Shown here: positions 10,201 to 24,140 of the stretch, piece by piece
Layout: each line of letters starts with the position of its first letter
Numbering within the stretch: the first letter of the stretch is position 1
From: Epiperipatus broadwayi
Taxonomy: Eukaryota > Onychophora > Udeonychophora > Euonychophora > Peripatidae
Direction of reading: 5' to 3'
Length of the DNA: 64,000 nucleotides
Assembly: GCA_028023455.1 (NCBI GenBank)
Contig: JAQFVV010006310.1
Coordinates: 2,420,001 to 2,484,000 of the forward strand
Notes under the pieces: model-generated
What the model saw: the letters and a program-made list of their open reading frames with translations, nothing else
Database searches by the model: none
What the model was told of the DNA's origin: nothing
Made by a program: the position numbers and the translations under genes

Positions 10201-12054
10201 TAATTATATTTCTAATAATGACTCATCATTTCAAACTGAAGGTGTTCAAATTACAATGAATCATGAAGTTACATTGAATAACACAATTCAAACTAGTAAT
10301 CAAATGAAACCGCAAGCTAAACTAATGAAACCAAAGACAATGTTCGGCTCTGTTAACATTCAAATGAGCATGCAAGAGTCTATCGAAAACATGGATAGTT
10401 TCCCAGAATTGCTGAAAACAACTAATACTATTAAGGCTAATAACCCCATCCATGAGTCAGATAATAATCACCACTTACTCAAACAAGATCTGAAAGAAAA
10501 TCAAATAAAAGAAAATAATATGAATGCTAGAGCAGTTAAATTCCATGCCGAAAATATTTCCAGTAACGTGCAGAATTCAACTGAATACTTAACAGAATTA
10601 TTAGGCCTAGAAAATGATAACAAAGATGAACAAAGTAACGTAAATATAAATGCAAATAATATCCAATTAATTACTTCAGAATTATATGCTCATTACACAA
10701 ATAATTTCAACCAAACCATACCTCAAAGTCTTTTTAGATTGTTCCAAAAATTCCATAGCGAGAAAACGCTAATAATGTCAGTTACAAACACGGAATGCGA
10801 TTTATTTAAATTTCCCATGGATGAATTTTATCAACTTTTGACTGAAAAAAAATTATGGACATTTATTTATAAAATATTACATCATCCTAATAACAGATAT
10901 TTATGTATAGAATTCCATAATAAAACACAAAGGAATATTTTCAAAAATAATATTAAATTTCTAAACTCGAGAATCCTTTGTTACATCGATATGGATCACC
11001 TCTTTTCTCTGCAAGGAAAAATCAAAAACTGCTACGTTGATTTTAATGAAATTGACTTGCAATTAATTCTTTCAAAATATGGGGAAATAACTAATTTTAA
11101 ATATCTGGTAGATAAAAATGCAGTTATCCCAGTATTATTAAATATTGCGATGTTTAACATAACTCTAAACAAAAATGTTACACCTATTGATATACCAACA
11201 GTACACAAAACAGACATCTCACTGGTAATCACCACTTTCAGAGGTTTATTACTCCAGTGCTTTCATTGCAAACAATGATCGCATTTGACACAAGAATGCC
11301 CCAGAAAAGTATGTCAAAAATGCGGATTAAAACGCTCGACAACACATCACTGCTGGAGCCAATTAAATGCAACAAAATATAACGAAAATAACATCAAAAT
11401 AACACCAACTTTAAATCAAACAAAAGATAATGAAAATACCCAAATGGAGATATCACAAACCCGGGATTCATCAACCTTGATTATCTCTGACAAACAATCA
11501 ATGCCAATACACCTGGATAAACCAGTACAAAAATCAGCCCCTGTCATTCACAATACTAAAACACCAATGACATACCAATAACTAGTAACTCAGAACTTGA
11601 TGATGAGAATATTAGCTCATCCTCATTAAGTGAACTTGGGGACATTTCCGCAGAAGATGTCATTCTGTTTCAATTAGTAACAAAAAATAAAAAAATCCGA
11701 AAAAGAAAAAAAAGAATTGGTGGAACTGAATTGTCTCAAGATAATAATACTCAATCTACCACTATAAAATCTAAATCACCAGAGAATCATGTTGCAACCA
11801 AGCAATCCACCCCCCTTAAAAAGAAAATGAAATTTAATAACTCTAACCTCCAAACAACAGGAACTCCAACAGACACACACTCGCCTAGACAATTGCATTC
11901 AGATGCTTCCACTCCTACACCACAACAGCAGGTATATTTTACTGGAGTTGATATCCACAGAAGAACAAGTAAGAAAATAAAAGTTACTACTGAACACTCA
12001 TCAGATAATCCCAATGCAAATAATCCTAGTCACATTAAACCAAACAAAACTTAG
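10121..12054 (+). pseudogene. LINE-A ORF1, gag-like zinc-knuckle protein
   Basis: This would be a nucleic-acid-binding protein of about 640 residues that packages the LINE RNA. The first 385 codons are Asn/Ser-rich and end at CFHCKQ. A TGA stop follows at 11276-11278, and the same frame continues SHLTQEC, giving a C-x2-C-x4-H-x4-C knuckle with the stop inside the x4 loop. A second cysteine/histidine cluster (VCQKCG...THHC) comes next. The frame is lost at about 11570-11581 and continues one frame over with an acidic serine stretch, a basic KKIRKRKKR stretch and a Ser/Thr/Pro-rich tail ending at TAG 12052-12054. One nonsense and one frameshift mutation inactivate it. Two-ORF LINEs typically carry such a protein upstream of ORF2. 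Confidence 0.8.
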
Positions 12055-12568
12055 TGACATATCATGAATGAAGAACTATATCCAACCATTTTTATTTTGT
12101 TTTTATTATGTCCAATTTGTGTTAAATACTCTGTTGTAATGATTTTTTTGTTAATTTTTATGTTTGGTAGGGGTTCATTGCTGATTACACTTACCCAGCT
12201 AAAATACATATATTACACTAAAAATGTTATACACACACTATATGACAAACAAGCACACATAGTTACATCTTATAGCCATAAACAAAATAAACATAAACTC
12301 TATAATAAACAAACACATATATTTATGTATTATAAACTCACTAATGCAATCTTCCTTTTATTATTAAACATACTCATTATACACTATACAAAACTATTAC
12401 CTTTTTTCACATCCTATCCCACTGTTATATTAGATAAACTGTTCCATTCTTAATATTTCCATACTCACTGCATAAAATCATATTTTCTACTATCAAAGTC
12501 AATAACAACTAGAAACAATATGCATATACAACAAATTACCATAATCATTATACGATCTAGAAATATTC
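12055..12568 (+). other. Inter-ORF region of LINE-A
   Basis: This 0.5-kb stretch separates ORF1 from ORF2. It contains a 129-codon open frame (12064-12453) encoding a hydrophobic, Tyr/Ile/Leu-rich product with no motif that I recognise. A repeated Lys-Gln-Thr-His pattern in it reflects near-duplicated ACAAACAAGCACACAT-type DNA. I regard it as non-coding spacer, though an extra small ORF cannot be excluded. Confidence 0.4.
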
Positions 12569-14262
12569 ATGCTAGTATCAATTACTGAAGTTAATGTCAG
12601 AGGGATAAACTCACACCATAGAATGTTTGCCATTACCAGCTGGATTCGGCAATTCACACCACATATTCTTTTTTTTACAGAAACCAAATGCTCAGTAAGT
12701 TCCCCTTTTAAACCTGAGCAGCATCTTGCCAAGTTTGGCTATACTAGATTTTCCACATCAAACTATTCAGCTGCAGGAATAGGAGTACTCATCAATAGGA
12801 ACTCTCCATTCCAATCTTTCAATATCTTATATATTGACCAACACATGATTATCATCACTCTCCATAATGCAGCATTCACAATAAATATAATAACATTATA
12901 TTTATATAATCAACCAATACTCATTCACCAGCTTATTAACATAATTAATTTAACATTAGCAACAAATCCACACCCCATAATTCTCTTGGGTGACTTTAAT
13001 ATGTCATACCAAGACTTTACAATGAAATATCTTCATAAAATTAACAAAAGGCTAATGAGCTCGGAAGGTTTTTTTTCACCAAATGCAGTATCATTTTACA
13101 CTAAAATTCATTCATCATTAATAGATCTACTCTTTTACTCTCCTGAATTGCACTTTATAATTATGCCCTCCCTAAACCCAGTAGCTTTTTTTGACCATCA
13201 TGCCCTTAATGTCATATTAAATTTAGATATGCAGCTACACTCAACACTCTCACTGAACAATACCACCTGCTTACTATTAAAAACAAATGCTCCTGAAGCC
13301 ATAATATCTAATACATACATTTATTTTAAAAAAAATTGACATACTTTCACTCCAACCAACAGAAGCTTGGTTTTCCTTCATTAATATTCTAGCTTCTAAC
13401 ATTAAACATTATACTGCAAGAAATCCTTCTCCTACTGCACTTTGCAAAAAATTAGATGTATTGCATATGAAGCTAAAAAGCACACCTACCAACTCAACTT
13501 CAATAAATACCATAATGATGCTAAAACAGGAGTTCAAACAGACACAACTCACACTAGCTAATTATCTCTCTATTAAAAAAGCCAAAATCTTTTTAAAAAA
13601 CATCCATGACTGGTCAAGGGCATATATCAAATGGGCATTAGGCTATAACTCTAATATAATGACACCCTCATTCATATTAATAGTTGATAAAATGGTTACC
13701 AGAATAAATATGCTTCCACCAATTAAACAATATTTTAAAACTAAATTCCAAAAGCTACCTATGCCAATTCTCTCTCCACTTTATTTTGGTATATCACAAA
13801 CTAACCTTAATATAACTAAAGAAGACATTACAAATAAATTAAAAACAACTCACATCCAGGGACACATGCCATCCTGAAATTCTTGTTTGAACACCTTAGC
13901 CACTTTACTATTCCTATAATCTACAATATGCTACATTACTTGTCAAATCAAATCCATACTATAGAACTTCTCTATCCTGTTTCACTAGTGCCTTTTCTAA
14001 AAAAAACCTTTACTACCCTCACCTCTCAATAATTTTAGACCTATATCTATGTCCCCAATCATCATTAAAATAATAGAATCTATTATTAAAGATAAGATCC
14101 AACCTCTTATATTACCTACTCTATCTAAATTCCAATTTGCCAAAAAAGGCTCATCCATCCCTGAGGCTCATGTCTTATTTAGGGCATTAACTGATGACAT
14201 TTGCCACCACAGAAGAGTCGCGCCTATTGCAGTACAATTAGATATTGAAGCTGCCTTTGATT

Positions 14263-14368
14263 CTGTGCCTATTGAGAAACTCTTACAAGTGCTTGGTAGT
14301 CATGGAATCCTGACTCTGTGCCTATTGAGAAACTCTTACAAGTGCTTGGTAGTCATGGAATCCTGACT
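14263..14368 (+). repeat. 53-bp tandem duplication inside the RT domain
   Basis: The segment CTGTGCCTATTGAGAAAC through GGAATCCTGACT occurs twice head to tail, starting at 14263 and 14316. As 53 is not a multiple of three, it shifts the reverse transcriptase frame just after motif A. No difference between the copies is visible, so it arose recently relative to the age of the element. Confidence 0.92.
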
Positions 14369-15556
14369 CCAATTATGTATATTTTAGCTAATCTCATTAT
14401 AAATAGAAACACACACATCACCTTAAATGGAAAAATGTCATCAGATTTCACTCCACATAATTCAATTCCTCAAGGTTCGGCCCTTAGTGCCCTCCTATTC
14501 ATCACTTACATTAATCCCCTCTTACTTAAAATTGAAGCTGAACTACCGGGAATACACACAACTTCTTTAAACCATACAATTAAACATATTTCATTCATGG
14601 ATGACATAACTGTCTTTCTCCCTTTCCAAAAATTGTTGCCTAAACTACATAATATATTGGAAAAATCCACAAAAGATTATACTAAAATTCAATCCCGAAA
14701 AAATGGCCACCTGGTCCATACTTACTGGCACTCCAATTAAAACAAAAGTTGATACCCACCCTCATAACTTTCTGGGAATACCCTTCCATCAATCCATAAA
14801 TATAATGAGAATAAATATACAAAATCAATAATCATTTCTATACAAAAAATTATAAATTCTCTAACTAAAGCTTATCTTTCAATACACAGCAAGATATCTT
14901 TAATTAACATGCTAATCTATCCAAAAATTAATTTCTATTCACCCACCATTAAATTCACTACCTCATTCATCAAAAAAATCAATTCTCTATGTACTAAGTT
15001 GATCTGGAACCAGAAGACAATTTCTATTAGCATTAATAAACTCCAAAAGCACTCATAATTTAATGACTTATCTTTGCATTCAATAAATACCTTTTATTAT
15101 CAAAAATCCTATAATACATTATTTAAAATCTGCACTAACTTTCAGAATTTTCAGGTTTTTATTCCAATATCTCCTACTGGCACACCTCCACCTATCAACA
15201 ATAAGTTCATTAATAACCTAATTCAACACATATTTCAATACAAGTTACCTGATAATATGTTTACAGCAAAAATAAAGTACTGAGATGCATATCAAAATAT
15301 GACTAACCTAGATCTACTGCAAATACCAGATAGTACACTTAAATTAACAAGCAAATCTCTAATACAAAAGTTTAAATTTTGGTATTTAGAACCTAAATAC
15401 CTAGACTTCCTCATCAAAATTAACATGGATGCTTTACCAACAAGTGAGTTTCTTTTCAATAGGAGGAAATATACTAACATTCAACCTACCTGTCCCTTAT
15501 GTGGTAAGGATGATGAAACAATGCAACATTTTTTATACCACTGCAATGCCTTAATA

Positions 15557-15566
<10 letters not shown>

Positions 15567-15617
<51 letters not shown>
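15567..15617. repeat. (TA)n array inside LINE-A ORF2
   Basis: About 25 TA units sit between the zinc motif and the last 90 or so codons of ORF2. The downstream sequence is still readable as protein (ICDILIENIQKGIF...), so the array expanded within former coding sequence. Confidence 0.9.
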
Positions 15618-16099
15618 GACAACTGATATCCACACTCATTCATAATTCTAAGCCAATATGTGACATCTTAATAGAAAACATTCAAAAGGGAATCTTTCCC
15701 AATATAAGGCTTTCCATCTTTATCATTTTTACTCTCTGGTTCATAAGGTGTCACTTTGTCTTTAACCCAACATCATGAAAATTTAAATCTCTTTTTGAAA
15801 ATAAAATGGTAAAAATTAAAACTAAAGATCATTCTTTGGCCCCGGTGGATATAGTTAATGCCACTTGGAGCCTCATAAAATTATCTGCACAACCATAGCT
15901 CCTAAACTAAATCAGCAATAGACTCTTATAAAACACTATCACAACCATCAATAGATAGCTTACTCATTAATTTTCACACCCCAATTTTTGTTTTCTTTTT
16001 TTTTATGTCTCATGTAACATTTGTTTGCTTTTTTTTTTAAATTATGTAACATTTTTAACATGTAATCAAAATATAGACCTAATAAAAAAAACTTTTAAA

Positions 16100-16140
16100 A
16101 CTACTACTATTACTACTACTACTAGTAGTAGTAGTAGTAA

Positions 16141-16200
<60 letters not shown>

Positions 16201-16260
16201 TAGTAGTAGTAGCAGCAGCAGCAGTGATAGCGGTAGCAGTAACAGTAGCAACAGCAGCAA
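16100..16260. repeat. Compound trinucleotide array at LINE-A 3' end
   Basis: About eight CTA units switch abruptly to about 25 TAG units. These then degrade into AGC, GGT and AAC variants ending in AGCAGCAAAA. The switch from CTA to its complement TAG makes a palindromic centre at about 16123. Poly-Ser and poly-Leu frames across it are meaningless. Confidence 0.95.
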
Positions 16261-16264
16261 AAAA

Positions 16265-19200
16265 TCTCTTTGACCTTTTATTGTGTGAATCATATAATTA
16301 CTTATATATACTATTTCATCCTATATTTTAAAATAAAAATATGAACAAAAAATACACTTTTTTTTAATGAAAATTTTTATACAGAGATATCATACCACAT
16401 AAGTGAAAAGTCTAATTCTTCTATTTCACCCACTGGTTTATTGTAGTTCCTGTTTTCTTTATTTCTGATTCCAATGTGTAGAAAAAATTCTTCTTGAAGC
16501 ATGAATAATAACAATTGAGGATTTGAATTCAATTATTTTTGTTTTGAAATTCTGATATTTTTCTTTCAAGTATAAATATATTGACTCTTTCAAAATAACA
16601 GATATTTAGTCAATGCAAAGTATGGATATCATCTGGCTTTATTTTTTTGGTAATAATATATGAAGAAAATTATGTCATTGACAAAATTCAGTTACATCCA
16701 AATGAGTAATAAATGCTAGCATTTATTCCAAGTCAATAAAGTGAAATTTCAGTTGCTTAATACCACATAGAAGTTGAATTAATTGATCTTGTAAAACTCA
16801 TTGATCAAAAATATGATATCCATATACATATCATGGGGGTTGTAGTCATCATAAAGAAATTGATGAAATCCTAGATTTTAACAATGGAATATTTTATAGT
16901 TTATTTGCAATACAATAAATTTTGGTGGTTTTTTTAAAAATACATTTTACCATTTCCTCTGGAATTTTACAATGAACTGTCCCAATTGAATGGGCAGATA
17001 GTTAAATTTTTATTCTTCCATGGTTTTAGAAGTTAATCATTTTTCAAAGAAAATTTGATAATTTTTTAAAGACTAATGTAAAAGTGTCAATTCTAAAGAA
17101 TGATAAAATTATAAGAACTCCAGTTGAAGCATTTCAGTTCTATTATAACCTCTCTCTGCTGATGCTCATGTTACTAAGACAACTATTCAATTGAAATCAA
17201 TGAACACTCAATTCAGTCTAATAAAATTTGCCTCCTTTAATAAATAAAATGAAGACTTTAAAATATTGGATACAGTAAAAATAACATAAAAAAATTTCAT
17301 TTTACAATTTCAATATTATTATTTTTTCTACCAAAAATAAAGAATTCATGTGACATTTTTTATACATTATAATGAATATATATATTTAACATATATCTTT
17401 AATAATATATTCAAATAAACAAACAAACATATATCAAAAATGAAATATCTAAGTTTGTAATAAGTAAGCTGTTATTGTGAATGTAATAACAAAAATGGAC
17501 ATATAATAATTAATAATAATGATCTTATTCAAGTGTTTTATTTTATAAACCATCTAATTATTTTTCAGTATTTATTTATGTATTCACTTATATATATGTT
17601 TCCCTAAAATTGATCACAACCAATTTATGATTTGATGCTAATATTAATAATAATATTATTTTAAAATATTAGGTTGCCATGGTTATCCAGTTAACATTTA
17701 TACTTCAACACATCCATTAGATCAAGAGAAATGAAATTAAATAAGATCAATAAACTTCTTTTTTCTTTTTTAAAAATTATATTCAGTAATATACAGCTTG
17801 AATCTGGGCAGATACAATATATATACAAAAATGTTTAATCTTATATATATATATATATTGTAACCCCTCACACCTATCACCGACACTAACAATTACCCGG
17901 AGGTGCCAATTCTATGGATCATAGAATAAAATATTTATTTAACTTTACCTAAATCTATTCATGAGGCTCTTAATTAAAGCTTTCACCTAAAACTAACTCA
18001 GTTGAGGGATACAGAGGAGTATGAGGTGTACAATGTACATTAGATGTGGGAGAAAATATTATTACTAATAGAAATAAACATCTATTAAGTTCTATGCTAG
18101 ACAAAATTAAATTGGTAAAATTCTACCAGCTAAAATTAACTAATAAAACTCTATATTTCACCTCCTCCCATCATCCATATGCACTGAACAACCTCTACTA
18201 TATTATACAATTAAACTAATAACTAAAATAAAATAAAAAAAATAATATTTTAGAAATTGTAATGTATAATTCACTAGATCTAAACTCAAACTAAACTTAT
18301 CATTACTAAATTTTAACTATTCACTAATTTAATCTGGATAAATGAATTTATTATCTAATCTAAATTATATATTGAATATCTCAGCCAATTAACTTATGGT
18401 ATGGCTTGACCTAACATTTCTATACCTCAAATTATTATTTAACACTATGAAAATAAAATTATAAACCAAGAAACACCCTAATTAGATATTTGCAGTTAGA
18501 TAATGAAAGAAATCAGGCACCTTTTGATTTCAATTCATCATCTAAACAAAAATTAAATAACAAAACCCTTTTTAAAATGATCAGTAGGTAATTGGCATCT
18601 CATATAGTGTTTGAATCAAGGAAATCAATATCATCATATCTAGAGATTTATTATAATTAAATAAAATACAATTATGTTACATTAAATAAAATAAATGTAT
18701 AAGCATGTGTGGAAGTGTGAAACACAAATGAATGCTAACGAAGAAACTCTAAATACAAATTTAGATTAAAAAAATATATTTATTAATCAAATAGAAAATA
18801 GTTAAATCAACATTTACTTTTCTTTTATTGGTATGAACACAAATTCCAAAGGGATTTAATATCATTGATTACAGATTATACAAGAAGATATAATACAACA
18901 TGATTCGTTAACTTTTTTACATCTACGATATTTCATTCATCAGAACATTTTGATAGATTGGTAAAACATTTTTATTTTAAACATTAAAAGAACTAAATAA
19001 GTCCTATCATTTGCTATAAAGAAATGGCTTTTTAGCTATCAGTGATTTTTGATAGACTTATACAAAAATAAAAATAAATAAATATGACCTTACACTTTTA
19101 ATAACTGATTACTAAATTATTTTATGCACAGCATTTTGCTGGATAACATTCATTTACCAATGACAACAACATAGATTAATATTCTAATTACACTGAACAA

Positions 19201-22200
19201 ATTAAGATTTTGCATTGTTACTTTAAAAGTATCTTAAATAAAATTAAAATAAGGGGATTTAAACTAGGAATAATATTGGACTATCTTACCAAAGAAAATA
19301 AGTACTTCTATTAACTAAATGTATTTTTCTTTGTAGTTTTGAAGTAAAGTATTCTATTGAATAACTAGGTTCTGCTTTGCCAAAATAAAGTAAATCCTTG
19401 TATTCATTAACTATGTCCTATCTTTGCTTGATTATTTATGCAAATTATGATTAAATGATAAAAATCAATGAGATGAAGCTTAAATGATTACTACAAATGT
19501 TTTTAAATGATAAGTAAAGTTATACATTAATAATGAATTTTTTTATATCTCAAAATTAACAATTTGTGCATGAATCTGTATTATGCTGTGTGTCAAAGAA
19601 AATAAATAAACAATGTTAATCAATCTAATTGGTTTGCTTATGATATTTCAATATAATCATAACACGGATGAAAGTGAAGATCAATCAATCTTTATTTATT
19701 AACTATAATACAGCTGTTTTATAAGACACTATACTTTCCTTTTATTCTTATTTTTATCCATAAACTACCAAACACTAGGCTATAGCATAAGCTGGAAAAC
19801 ATCCAATACACACATGGGATAAAAGATTTCTATAATTCAAAACAGATAAATACAACAATAACTTCCAAGTCTATCTTTAAGACTAAATAACTGGTGGAAT
19901 AACTCATCACCAAATAAAAATTAGGGAGATAACATCTCTAGCATTATACACATTTAATTCAATATATCAAATATAAAAGGAGGACTCAATCCACTCCTAT
20001 CAAAATACTCCAATACATGGATAATAAAGGATTACTCAATTTTATACACTACAATACACTGGGCAAACTAGCCATGTTAAATATTCAACTAAAAAAATAC
20101 ACTGACTCAATCCCATAAAATATTATAAATCATTATGAACTTTATAGCATATAGCCACAAAAATACTTTTCATTCAGGTGTAATAAAGAAATAATAATTC
20201 TCTCTTAAATAACTTTCTAATTCTTCAAAATAATTGATCATCTTTTCCTTCCGAATCCGATTAATTTAAAATCATTTTTACTTGCAATTACATATAATTA
20301 TAAATAAGTTTAATAATAGACACACACATGTATAAGCGTATGATATACAGACCATTTAAAATCACAGTAAGCAAAGAATTACTGTTAAAATATTAATTAT
20401 TACTGCTAGAATTAATAAAGAATAAATATCTCATATCTGACAATATTTAGGACTTGGTAATGTTCAAAGAACAGTTGGAGAATAAAATACTAATTACTAT
20501 GGACAAAGCAAGACAAATAATTTTTTTTATAATATAATGCATTGATATTGGCACGAATCTGTAGTTAAATTGAACCTAAATAAATAATAAAATTGTATGT
20601 TATAGATGAAATAATTATTGAAAATAATGGTATTCTAATTTATAAAATATATATATATACGGTAAGATTTAATATAATGAACTCTTTTTTAAAAATACTT
20701 ATTCACCCCTATTAATCTATAAATGGATTCTTCCATTCATTTTATTATATGCGTGGATTATTAACACACACACGACCAAACTTCATATTAAAATAATAAT
20801 AATAATAATACAAAATTACCAGCATAATGTATTCTTTCACTATGCTATTTGAGACGTTCTTGAAGAACAAATATAATAATAATACATATAATAAACATAT
20901 TTAACTAATACTAACTGTCTAAACAGTATTAAATAAAGTAAAGTTCTCTTCTTTTTTCTTTCCTTCCAATCGAAACGAAAAGTTTATAAATAGTTCTACA
21001 TGACTTTCCTTGTCATGTCTCCAACTAAATAATAAGGATACTAAATGATAAACACACAAGGATAAATATTGATACAACAAACAACACATTTCCTGCAGGA
21101 AAAACAAAACATTATTTTGTTGAATCCATAAGAGCATATTCAATGTTTTTAGTTATCAACTAATGAATTGCTGTCGATATTATATGGAATTTCATTAATT
21201 AAGCAATGAATATTCCACAACGCAAATAAAATTTAAGTTTGTACTTCATTCCTGGGATATATTTAAAATTTGATTTCACAATTGTAAAGCCATTCAGGAA
21301 TACACATAGTCATTCAATTAATAATATTTGTTTAGATAAACTCATTGGTAATATTAATACAGCAATGTCACATAACTTTATCCATTTATAATTTCATTCC
21401 TCCTATTAGTCTAGAAGAACAAATAATTATTAAAGTACATTTAATGACATATTTAATCTTGCATATTTTCTTTTCCAAAGGTAAAAATAGAAATAATTAT
21501 GCCGCTGTTCTAATACATATGACAATAAAATTACATAATTCTTGTGTATATTTTGAATTTTCTCTTATATTTAGCATGAAATTTGTTTATTAAAGTTCTG
21601 AAAATGTTTAATAACAGTTCACATCTTTCCCACATATAAATGATGCACGTAGCAGTTATTCCCTTCATCGTATGATTAAAACTTAAAAAATTAATTGTTA
21701 TAAAATAAACAAACATTCTTTTATCCTTTCCTGTTAATTTTAAATTTAAATAAAACAATTTTACAGTTCTATCAAGCATTCCTATTTCTTAAATAATAAT
21801 AATTTATCTTGAATAATAGAATATAACACTTAAATGTACTTTAGCATAACGTTGGGACAATTTAAATGATCAGCTGGATGCAAAACTGATGTATCTTTTA
21901 GTGGTTTTTAAGTACACATTTCACAAACAAATAATATATCTAAATTTTCAACTTGAACTCTGGAAGAGGAAAAATAATTTCATATTAAACTTTGCCAAAT
22001 AAACTTAGTTATAGCTGTCCTTGATTAGCTATAATTGCCCTCGTAGAAGTTTTAATAATTGACTCTGCCCTCTGCTCTGTTAAAAGTAATAAGTATTCTT
22101 TTTTATAGATTTTTTTAAAAATAATCATTACATCACATTGTTCTCTTCCAATTGTTTACAACAGTGTTAACATCATCAGAAAAAGATTGTTAATCGCTCC

Positions 22201-22980
22201 TCCCCCTTGCAAACTTACTTAATTATGCAAAACTTGAGACAGTAAAAAAAAAAATAGAGATGAAAAAAAAATTATTTCGTCTTTTAAATAAATGGGAAAA
22301 AAAATATTGAACTAATAATTAAATATTTTTAAAGCAGTAGAATAAAATTGATGACAATTGTTTTAATAAATAAAATATTTTACAGTATTCATCATTAAAT
22401 AATTCACCAATCTATAATCCATTGATTTATTTAAAATGTAATTAAGCTAGATTTTTAATACTGTTATTGATATAATTAAATATTTGAATGTGATGTGGGA
22501 TATTTAATGGTTTACTGAAACATATGAATGAAAAATGAAGTTGGATAATGCATGAATATTCAGTAGTAATATGCTATAGGTATTACACTAATATGACTGA
22601 AATGACAATGTGAATGATGATGAGCGAAACATATTTTACTGTTTATTCTATCAATTTAAAATGTATGAAACAAATGGACTAGAAAATCATTCCAACAAAA
22701 CTGAATACTGCTTTATGAACAAATAAAACAAGTAAGTATCAACTCAGACTGTACTGATTATACATATAACAAGCTACTCCCCTATTCTATCACTGATTAT
22801 ACCCCAAAACAAGATACTAAACAATTAAGAAATCTTTTTAATTACACCTACACTTGCTTTTAATTACAGTTTTAAGTCAAAATAAAATTTTTTTTTAAAA
22901 ATTTCACGTTATTTCTTTTTTTTTTTTTAAAGAGGATTATATCAGATATTACTGATATACTACCACACTACTACAATGAC
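16265..22980. other. Long AT-rich gene-free region
   Basis: No domain, tRNA or clear transposon end was seen. From about 17860 to 20220 the plus strand is C- and A-rich with very few G residues, opening with TTGTAACCCCTCACACC (compare TTGTAACCTCTCTGACACC at 1248) and including ATCAATCTTTATTTATT at 19684. That looks like an old element on the minus strand. A short (TA)n lies at 17842-17858. Open frames at 20919-21143 and 21345-21779 overlap on opposite strands and have chance-like composition. Confidence 0.45.
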
Positions 22981-23006
22981 TATTTCTGGTGCCAAACCAG
23001 AAGGTC

Positions 23007-23009
<3 letters not shown>

Positions 23010-23078
<69 letters not shown>
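23010..23078. repeat. (TA)n array
   Basis: About 34 uninterrupted TA dinucleotides. Confidence 0.97.
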
Positions 23079-23079
<1 letters not shown>

Positions 23080-23639
23080 AAAGGGTTTATAAAGGAATAA
23101 CTGTAAAATAATTTTAATTTAAGTTCCTTCTTTTTAATTTATACATTTTTTTTGCTGTTTTATTGTTAGATTTTTTTAATGCTTTCTTTTCTTTCTAAAT
23201 TTTAGGAAAAATTGAATGTTCTAAAACTTTATTTTTTTAATTTTATCTAGATCATATTTTTGTTACTTTAATAGAAGTTGTAATAAATATTTTATTCCTA
23301 TTTTCACAAGTATGATTCAATTTCCCTACGCACACTAAGTCTTCATTGAACTCAATTTTATTCATCTAAGAGTTAAATGATTTACATTTTCACAAAATTG
23401 AATCATGATTTGGAAGTACATAATATGATACTTCTACAGATGTATCACCAAAAGTAAATAAATAATTTTAAAATATAACTATCATTTTTAATGTGATGTT
23501 AGGATAAGTATCTACTGGCATCCATGAGTATTAGACAATAATGCTAACCAAATTTTCAGACAAGTATGTAGTTCTTAGTAAGAATTCCAGAATTGTAAAA
23601 CAGAGAAACATAATCCATAAAAATTGTTTATTATGATTT

Positions 23640-24140
23640 CAGTTATATAGAACAATTAAAATACACTAGTTAAATCATATTAAAAAATGTTAGAAACTGA
23701 AATACATATAATTTTAAAAATTCTTGTCGATTTATGTGAATACAACACCTAAAATAATAAAAAGAATAGATAATATAAATTAATTTTTAATAAAGATACA
23801 AGTAAACAAACATTTTTTTTAAAAATTTTAATCTAAATCACAAATATACATTTTTTTCAACAGATATGATATGTATTCGATCATAAAAATTAGATTAAAA
23901 CCAAATTTCATTGCTAATATTAATGCTTTTTAGTATACTCAAACTAACATAAGAATAGAAATAACATGAAATGATATTGTATGCAGCTAAGACTTTACAT
24001 AATATCCAGACTTTATGTTTTGATTATCCCAATTACAGAGCTGAAAATAAAGTGATGCACAATTAAGATTTACAAAAGATTTTGATATATAATGATTAAA
24101 ATTATAAATCATAAACGAATACAATTATAAATTTTGTGTG
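23640..24140 (+). repeat. Dispersed AT-rich repeat, copy 2
   Basis: Partner of 3600-4250 in the same orientation. It shares ACACTAGTTAAAT, a CACCTAAAATAATAAA block, AAGATACAAGTA, AAGAATAGAAAT and GCACAATTAAGATT in the same order. Divergence and indels show an old relationship. No coding content. Confidence 0.5.

Larger units (their letters stand above)
12569..15898 (+). pseudogene. LINE-A ORF2, APE endonuclease plus reverse transcriptase
   Basis: The enzyme nicks target DNA and reverse-transcribes the element RNA at the nick. The endonuclease domain is open for 256 codons. Residues matching the catalytic set are N9 (VNVRG), E38 (FTETK), D142/N144 (LLGDFN), D186 (SSLIDL) and D209/H210 (FDHH). 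After a frameshift in an A run at about 13327-13334 the linker continues to 13877. Another shift leads into RT blocks FRPIS (14035), QLDIEAAFDSV (motif A), IPQGSALSALLF (motif B) and FMDD (motif C, usually FADD). A 53-bp duplication and an A-run shift near 14700 break this part. The thumb, a C-x2-C-x8-H-x4-C motif (CPLCGKDD...HFLYHC) and a tail interrupted by (TA)n and a TGA at 15776 follow. All domains are present, but no continuous frame survives. Confidence 0.85.
8393..16099 (+). mobile_element. Near full-length APE-type non-LTR retrotransposon (LINE-A), decayed
   Basis: A 7.7-kb element lies between two TAG/CAG arrays. It has a long 5' region with 400-bp monomers (8.4-10.1 kb), a gag-like ORF1 with zinc knuckles (10121-12054), a 0.5-kb inter-ORF region, and ORF2 with apurinic endonuclease, reverse transcriptase and a C-terminal CCHC motif (12569-15898). 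About 200 bp of 3' UTR follows. At least one stop and one frameshift break ORF1. Several frameshifts, a 53-bp duplication and a (TA)n expansion break ORF2, so the copy is dead. Endonuclease, two-ORF layout and zinc motif point to the L1/Tx1-like group, but the clade is an inference. Confidence 0.85.

Noticed and set aside
12064-12453. Extra LINE gene between ORF1 and ORF2
   Set aside because: The product is hydrophobic and low in complexity and matches no LINE-encoded domain I know; it is kept only as inter-ORF sequence.
16025-16293. Poly-Ser and poly-Leu open frames
   Set aside because: They are translations of the (TAG)n/(CAG)n array on the two strands.
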